A DNA stretch of 64,000 nt from Chlamydiales bacterium (GTDB lineage Bacteria > Chlamydiota > Chlamydiia > Chlamydiales > JACKPQ01), in assembly GCA_024233455.1 (NCBI GenBank), contig JACKPP010000001.1, positions 842,001-906,000 of the forward strand, written 5' to 3'. A program made the position numbers and the translations under genes. Shown here piece after piece: positions 59,640 through 64,000 of the stretch (the first letter of the stretch is position 1; each line of letters starts with the position of its first letter). Below the pieces are notes generated by a model. It was not told the origin of the DNA, did not search any database, and saw only the letters and a list, made by a program, of their open reading frames with translations.

Positions 59640-61106
59640 TTGACAAAGTTAAAAATTACGGGAAGAGAAAATGAGATCGCAATTTTTCGACAAATTGAAC
59701 AAGCCAAAACAGCGCATTTTGTAGCAGTTTATGGGCGTCGTCGAGTTGGGAAAACTTTTTTGGTTCGGCAATATTTTTCCAATAGTAAAGCAGTCTACCT
59801 TGAGACAACTGGAGTTAAAGATGCACCGCTTGCTACTCAGCTTGGAAAATTCAGTGCAGAGTTATCGAGAGTTTTCTTCGATGGCATTCCCATTCAAATT
59901 CCGGTAAGCTGGGATGAAGCTTTTGATTTAGTGAATAAACAGCTGCAAACTATTTCACCTAGAAAAAAAGTTGTTATGTTTTTGGATGAGTTGCCGTGGC
60001 TAGCATCTAAAAAATCAAAGCTGATTCAGGCATTAGATTATTACTGGAATGCGCATTTTTCCAAAGTGCCTAATTTTATCCTTATCGTTTGCGGTTCTGC
60101 CGCTTCGTGGATGTTAGATAATCTTATTCATGCTAAAGGAGGATTGTATAATCGCCTAACTGTAAGAATGCACTTAGAACCATTTGATTTAAAAGAAACT
60201 AAGAAGTTTTTGGAAAATAATTCCATCAAATTAAGCAATTCTCAAATTCTTGATTTATACATGGCCATTGGGGGTATTCCATTCTATCTAAAAGAGGCGA
60301 AAAAAGGACAATCTGCATGTCAAATCATCGACGCGCTGTGTTTCAAGAAATCAGGGCTTCTACACTCAGAATTTGAAAATTTATTTCACGCGTTATTTGA
60401 TCAAGCTGAAGTGCACCAAAAAATCATTGAGGAGATGGCCAAAGCAGGTTCTGTTATTTCGCGAGAGGCTTTGTTAAAAGTTTTAAGATTAAAGTCAGGT
60501 GGGGCTATTAATCGCCGCCTTTATGAACTGGAAGCTTCAGGATTTATTAAGTGCTACGTTCCTTATGGGAATAAGAAGCGCGATCGCTACTACCGCATTA
60601 TCGATGAGTATACACTGTTCTATCTCAAATGGATCGAACCCCTAGTGCGGAGTGGAGCTTATTCAGGAAAAGAAGACCATTGGCAAAAGCTGGCCAAAAG
60701 CTCGAGTCGCTACAGTTGGGCAGGGTACGCTTTTGAAAGCATTTGTTTAAAACATGTTCATCAAATTAGCCAAGCCCTTGGTCTTTCCAAAATTTCTTAC
60801 TTGGTGGGAACCTGGCGCTACATTCCTCGAAAAGGATCAAAAGAGCAAGGTGCGCAGATTGATTTGCTTTTTGATCGAGATGACGGGGTGGTAAATATTT
60901 GTGAAATAAAATACTGCGATCAAAAATTTGTAATTGACAAAGCCTATGCCAAGAATCTCATGCAAAAAATCGAAGTTTTTCAAAAACGTGTAAACACCTC
61001 AAAGGAGCTTTTTCTATCGATGATTACGACAAGAGGTGTGAAGAAGAATTTGTGGTCTAAAGAGCTGATGCACTCAGAAGCTACTCTGGACGATTTGTTT
61101 AAATGA
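59640..61106 (+). CDS. AAA ATPase of the ATPase_2/DUF234 family with nuclease-like C-terminus
   Basis: 488 residues. It begins at TTG 59640 (ribosome site AGGT) with FxGREnE-type start TGRENEIAIF, Walker A GRRRVGKT (32-39) and Walker B VVMFLDELPW. A winged-helix part and DUF234 region follow, with GAQIDLLFDRDDGVVNICEIKYC, a PD-(D/E)XK-like core. The family is patchily distributed and uncharacterised; it resembles the product at 48657 in general plan but not in sequence. It interrupts the NifU-birA region that is contiguous in spirit with CT720-CT725, suggesting insertion. Confidence 0.8.
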   Translation: MTKLKITGRENEIAIFRQIEQAKTAHFVAVYGRRRVGKTFLVRQYFSNSKAVYLETTGVKDAPLATQLGKFSAELSRVFFDGIPIQIPVSWDEAFDLVNKQLQTISPRKKVVMFLDELPWLASKKSKLIQALDYYWNAHFSKVPNFILIVCGSAASWMLDNLIHAKGGLYNRLTVRMHLEPFDLKETKKFLENNSIKLSNSQILDLYMAIGGIPFYLKEAKKGQSACQIIDALCFKKSGLLHSEFENLFHALFDQAEVHQKIIEEMAKAGSVISREALLKVLRLKSGGAINRRLYELEASGFIKCYVPYGNKKRDRYYRIIDEYTLFYLKWIEPLVRSGAYSGKEDHWQKLAKSSSRYSWAGYAFESICLKHVHQISQALGLSKISYLVGTWRYIPRKGSKEQGAQIDLLFDRDDGVVNICEIKYCDQKFVIDKAYAKNLMQKIEVFQKRVNTSKELFLSMITTRGVKKNLWSKELMHSEATLDDLFK

Positions 61107-61803
61107 TTTCGTAATCGGTGGTTTTCATCATATCGCCGTTTTCCAGCTCCAGCTCCAGACAGCCGTCGCTGCTGACGCCTTTGATAATACCTGTGAGGGG
61201 TCTGCCCGCATGGTCTAAAGTGATGGGCTTATCTTTGCTAGCGAGTAGGTCGTTGTAGGCGTTTTGAAACGGAGCAAAGCCATTACTTAGAAAAACTTTG
61301 AGGTCGTGTTCAAATTCTTTGGCCAAATCGTTGCGCATGGCGGTAATCGAAAATTCTTTGTGTTTTTCCACAAGTAGGGAGGTTGCTGGCTGATCAATCG
61401 CCTCACAGAGTTCTTTGGGCATGTTGATATTAAGACCAATGCCTAATATTGCATACTCACCTACGATTTCGCATAAAACGCCGGCACATTTTTTTCCGCT
61501 GATGAGTATGTCATTTGGCCATTTGATTTGAGCGGTAAAACCGGTGTGTCTTAATACATGCGCGCACGATAGGGAAATGATCTGAGAAAGATTTTGCATT
61601 GGAGTCTTTGCGGGCAGATAAAAGACAAATGTGGCATAAAGGTTTTGTCCTTGGGGAGAGACCCACGAGCGATTGAGCCGACCCCTGCCGCCTGTTTGTT
61701 GATTTGCCGTAATGCAAACAACGGGGTTGGGTGAAAGCTCACTTAGGTGCTCTTTGGCCCAAGTATTTGTTGACGTAACACTTTCAAGTTCGATGTAATC
61801 CAT
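61099..61803 (-). CDS. birA: Biotin--protein ligase, monofunctional
   Basis: 234 residues from ATG 61803; frames upstream to 61959 have no similarity. SVTSTNTWAKEH, TANQQTGGRGRLNRSWVSPQGQNLYATF and KWPNDILISGKKCAGVLCE are diagnostic; a short C-terminal SH3-like part ends the protein. No N-terminal helix-turn-helix is present, so it is not a biotin repressor. Works with BioY to attach imported biotin to the carboxylase carrier. Its start codon overlaps that of rodA. Confidence 0.93.
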   Translation of the reverse strand: MDYIELESVTSTNTWAKEHLSELSPNPVVCITANQQTGGRGRLNRSWVSPQGQNLYATFVFYLPAKTPMQNLSQIISLSCAHVLRHTGFTAQIKWPNDILISGKKCAGVLCEIVGEYAILGIGLNINMPKELCEAIDQPATSLLVEKHKEFSITAMRNDLAKEFEHDLKVFLSNGFAPFQNAYNDLLASKDKPITLDHAGRPLTGIIKGVSSDGCLELELENGDMMKTTDYEII

Positions 61804-62920
61804 GCTTTGGAACCACTTAGCTATTCGCCGCATTGATTTGCGACCCATTCCCATCATTTTAGCTTTGATGGGCATCAGTTTACTGATCCTGGTCGCAACA
61901 TCAGGTGGCGATGTTTTGTTTTGCCCCATCGTAAAAAAGCAACTCCAATGGTTTGCCATTGGCTGGGGCGCTTATTTTTTCTGTGCAGGATTAAATTATC
62001 ATAAATTGCGCAAATGGGCACCTTTTTTGTACGCTGCAGCGGTTCTGTTGCTCATCGGCTTGTTTTTTACTGATCCTATCCACAATGTGCGCCGCTGGTA
62101 TCGGCTGCCGCTTATCGGTATTGAGATTCAACCGGCAGAAGTTGCCAAGCTAGCTATTGTGATTGCGCTCAGTAGTTTTATTGAAAAAAAAGGACGTGCT
62201 ATGCGGCAGTGGAGCACACTTTTTCAAGCCTGTCTACTGGTTTTGGTTCCATTTGTTTTAATTTTGAAACAACCCGATCTGGGCTCGGCGTTGATTCTTA
62301 TGCCAATTACACTAGTGATGTTTTACTTTGCCGGCATCAAAAGGCGGGTGATTGTGCTGATGTCTATCGGAGGAGTGGCTCTGCTAGTTTTTATCAATAT
62401 GATGTTTTTAGGTTTTATCTCTCACGAGGGTATGCGTCCTATCATGACCAAAGTCCTGAAGGAATATCAGTATGAGCGGCTTAATCCCAATACCTATCAC
62501 CAAAAAGCTTCGCAAACGGCTATTAGCCTTGGCGGTCTTACCGGTAGCGGTTGGAAAAAAAGTGAGTTTACTGGTCGCGGTTTTTTGCCTGAGGCCCGTA
62601 CCGATTCTGTCTTTGCAGCCTATGCTGAAGAATTTGGTCTTTTTGGTGTTTTTATCATGCTATTTTCTTTTTTTGGACTTATCTATTTTAGTTTTCAGGT
62701 CTCTGCACTTGCCAAAGATCCCTTCGGAAGGTTATTATCGGCAGGCATAGCCGTTTATTTAGCCATGCATGTGGTGGTTAATATCGGCATGATGTGTGGC
62801 TTTTTGCCGATTACCGGCGTGCCGCTTATTTTAGTTACCTACGGAGGGTCGTCAATTTTGGCAACTATGAGTTCACTTGGTATTTTACAGAGCGTCTATT
62901 CAAAAAGGTTTATGTTTTAA
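61802..62920 (+). CDS. rodA: Rod shape-determining glycosyltransferase RodA (SEDS)
   Basis: 372 residues with about ten transmembrane helices. SEDS motifs are clear: WYRLPLIGIEIQPAEVAKLAIVIALSSFIEKKGR, KQPDLGSALILMPI, GWKKSEFTGRGFLPEARTDSVFAAYAEEFG, and NIGMMCGFLPITGVPLILVTYGGSS. It polymerises glycan strands for cell-wall synthesis or division. The start codon ATG 61802-61804 shares the CATG with birA's start on the other strand. CT726 equivalent. Confidence 0.95.
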   Translation: MLWNHLAIRRIDLRPIPIILALMGISLLILVATSGGDVLFCPIVKKQLQWFAIGWGAYFFCAGLNYHKLRKWAPFLYAAAVLLLIGLFFTDPIHNVRRWYRLPLIGIEIQPAEVAKLAIVIALSSFIEKKGRAMRQWSTLFQACLLVLVPFVLILKQPDLGSALILMPITLVMFYFAGIKRRVIVLMSIGGVALLVFINMMFLGFISHEGMRPIMTKVLKEYQYERLNPNTYHQKASQTAISLGGLTGSGWKKSEFTGRGFLPEARTDSVFAAYAEEFGLFGVFIMLFSFFGLIYFSFQVSALAKDPFGRLLSAGIAVYLAMHVVVNIGMMCGFLPITGVPLILVTYGGSSILATMSSLGILQSVYSKRFMF

Positions 62921-63372
62921 TGCTGGGTCACAACTTCCTTTTCAAACCGGGCGTATGGCTAGGTGAGGGCAAAATCACTCTGAACATGGTGACAGAAGAG
63001 ATGGGCTTTGTCACGCGTTGGAGTGTCGGGTATATTGATAACTACGGTACGATTGAGGCAGTGCAAGAAATTGAAATCAAAGGGCTTTCTGAGTCAATGC
63101 ATAACCAGTTTTTACTTTCGAATATTGACGGAAATAAATTTGATATCGAGCTAGAAAATCAGTCAATGGGTAAAGTAGTAGGAAAGGGCCTTGCCACGGG
63201 TAAGACGCTTGCCTGGGAATTTCGCCTAGGTGATTTAGGTTTTGAAGGGATGGAATTTTACGAATTACAAGAAGATGGTTCATACAAAATGCACGCGGAA
63301 TATTCTACAACAGATGATTTCCGCACCGTAATCATTGGGCGCATCTGGGAAAAACACGAGGAAAATACATGA
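62920..63372 (+). CDS. Hypothetical conserved protein, 150 aa
   Basis: The start overlaps the rodA stop (TAATG). The protein is beta-rich and soluble-looking, with FKPGVWLGEGKITLNMVTE and a balanced hydrophilic tail. No signal peptide. I do not recognise the family with confidence. Its tight link to rodA suggests a shared transcript. It overlaps the next gene by 4 nt (ATGA). Confidence 0.75.
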   Translation: MLGHNFLFKPGVWLGEGKITLNMVTEEMGFVTRWSVGYIDNYGTIEAVQEIEIKGLSESMHNQFLLSNIDGNKFDIELENQSMGKVVGKGLATGKTLAWEFRLGDLGFEGMEFYELQEDGSYKMHAEYSTTDDFRTVIIGRIWEKHEENT

Positions 63373-63710
63373 AAAAATGGCTAGCAATTCTAACCCTGAC
63401 ACTTCTTTGTGCATGCTACTCTAACCGATCGCTTATGACTGCAGATGAATTTGCCTCTATCCCTATTGGATCTACTACAGAAGAAGTCAGAGCTCAGCAT
63501 GGGGATCCCTATAGCATTTTTTCTCGCGGTGGCAATACCGACGAATGGGAATACATTGAGCGCCTCGATGTGGGCGGTGTCATTGTAAACCAACGCCATT
63601 ATTTCTTGATCATCACCAATGGTAAAGTCGTTGGCAAACGTACCGAACTGCTGCGCCCACCACCGTACCAGCCAACACGTACTGACGATCCTTTTCCCCA
63701 TAACAGTTAA
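63369..63710 (+). CDS. SmpA/BamE-like lipoprotein
   Basis: 113 residues. Lipobox LLCAC follows a short signal. The body matches the SmpA/OmlA pattern: F-x-x-I-P-I-G-S-T-T-E-E-V-R-A-Q-H-G-D-P-Y, then DEWEYIE. BamE supports outer-membrane protein assembly in proteobacteria; here the role is inferred. A Pro-rich tail is unusual. The start overlaps the preceding gene (ATGA). Confidence 0.75.
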   Translation: MKKWLAILTLTLLCACYSNRSLMTADEFASIPIGSTTEEVRAQHGDPYSIFSRGGNTDEWEYIERLDVGGVIVNQRHYFLIITNGKVVGKRTELLRPPPYQPTRTDDPFPHNS

Positions 63711-63752
63711 AGCGATCGTTAATTAATTCAATTATTTGGTATATCAAAAAAT

Positions 63753-63938
63753 ATGACGCAGTGCATTTTTTTGATACGTTATTTAAGTTTTATTGTTTGT
63801 GCTTTATTGTTTGCATGTTGCACAAGTTACAAGGTTCCTGTGCCGATAAAGAGTCATCCCGCTTGTCCTGATGCTGATGTTTGTCAAATTGAGCTTTCTC
63901 CAATTTTAGATACTGGAAATGTCGATGCGGTTTTTTAG
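63753..63938 (+). CDS. Small putative lipoprotein
   Basis: 61 residues with a signal segment and lipobox-like LLFACC, then a Cys-containing polar tail. No ribosome site is obvious. The end overlaps the next start by 14 nt. Its brevity makes it uncertain. Confidence 0.45.
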   Translation: MTQCIFLIRYLSFIVCALLFACCTSYKVPVPIKSHPACPDADVCQIELSPILDTGNVDAVF

Positions 63939-64000
63939 TTTCCACATGTTACTTAGTTTTGCCTTGGTGATGGTAGGCTGCATGAAAGTGGATACCGATC
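63925..64000 (+). CDS. Lipoprotein, partial at window end
   Basis: ATG 63925 opens MRFFSFHMLLSFALVMVGC, a signal with a lipobox (VMVGC), then runs off the window. It overlaps the preceding small frame. Family cannot be judged from 25 residues. Confidence 0.5.
   Translation, partial: MRFFSFHMLLSFALVMVGCMKVDTD

Noticed and set aside
61803..61959. Longer N-terminus for BirA
   Set aside because: The extra 52 residues overlap rodA and lack the helix-turn-helix that a longer BirA would have.
1..64000. tRNA, rRNA, insertion sequence or prophage genes
   Set aside because: No cloverleaf-like or transposase/integrase sequence was recognised; a tRNA scan was not possible by eye, so a missed tRNA cannot be excluded.

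Overview
The window is a gene-dense stretch of moderate GC that reads as the chromosome of a chlamydia outside the Chlamydiaceae (Chlamydiota, Parachlamydiales or Simkaniaceae-like; genus not determined). Four things support this. The type III secretion block sctJ-sctK-sctL-sctR-sctS-sctT has the order of CT559-CT564. The group pseudouridine synthase, gpmA, NifS-like, NifU-like, birA, rodA corresponds to the CT720-CT726 neighbourhood. The mcsA/mcsB pair and the pit/DUF47 pair are present. Finally there is a multi-copy family of Cys/Pro-rich MOMP-like porins of the kind known from Waddlia and Simkania. There is no rRNA, no recognisable tRNA, no CRISPR array, no prophage and no transposase.

Layout. 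1-2.5 kb: the tail of an O6-methylguanine methyltransferase overlaps tag, followed by a tandem pair of biotin transporter genes (bioY) and a small outer-membrane-like protein. 2.6-7.7 kb: a fused cytidylyltransferase/SDR enzyme, Cdd1-like protein, mcsB-mcsA, a Gln-rich secreted protein and rsmB. 7.8-18.9 kb: a 1619-residue unknown protein, a CPBP membrane protease, an aldehyde dehydrogenase, proC, a YfiH-type enzyme and two unknown proteins. 19-26.4 kb: rmlC-rmlD-rmlB-kdsB followed directly by sufB-C-D-S, mostly with overlapping genes. 26.3-31 kb: four paralogous membrane-anchored proteins, two of them in a recent 1.1-1.2 kb tandem duplication whose flanks are nearly identical but whose cores have diverged. 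31-35.5 kb: three MOMP-like porins. 35.6-39.9 kb: the T3SS operon. 39.9-43 kb: hemH and two glycosyltransferases, the second of which appears to start at an ATC codon. 43-48.5 kb: a metal P-type ATPase, a membrane-anchored endonuclease/exonuclease/phosphatase-fold protein, an unusual Gmd-like protein and a solute-binding lipoprotein. 48.6-51.4 kb: an accessory island with an AAA/PD-(D/E)XK ATPase and small secreted or Inc-like proteins sharing a 9-residue motif. 51.4-64 kb: glgP, pit/DUF47, pseudouridine synthase, a phosphatase-like protein, gpmA, degenerate NifS/NifU-like proteins, a second AAA/nuclease-like ATPase, birA/rodA and a set of lipoproteins.

Functional links: bioY (import) with birA (attachment) makes a biotin salvage set. 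SufBCDS provides Fe-S assembly, with the separate NifS/NifU-like pair degenerate at key residues. RmlBCD, KdsB, the GT2/GT9 enzymes and the IspD-SDR fusion point to surface glycan synthesis. Porins, T3SS and Inc-like proteins form the host interface. Four structural signals are not explained by the genes: a 19-bp palindrome ATGTAAA-N5-TTTACAT occurring four times, a ~130-bp dispersed repeat with conserved hairpin at 6.3 and 34.2 kb, a triple 16-bp repeat before the second AAA gene, and the variable-core tandem duplication.
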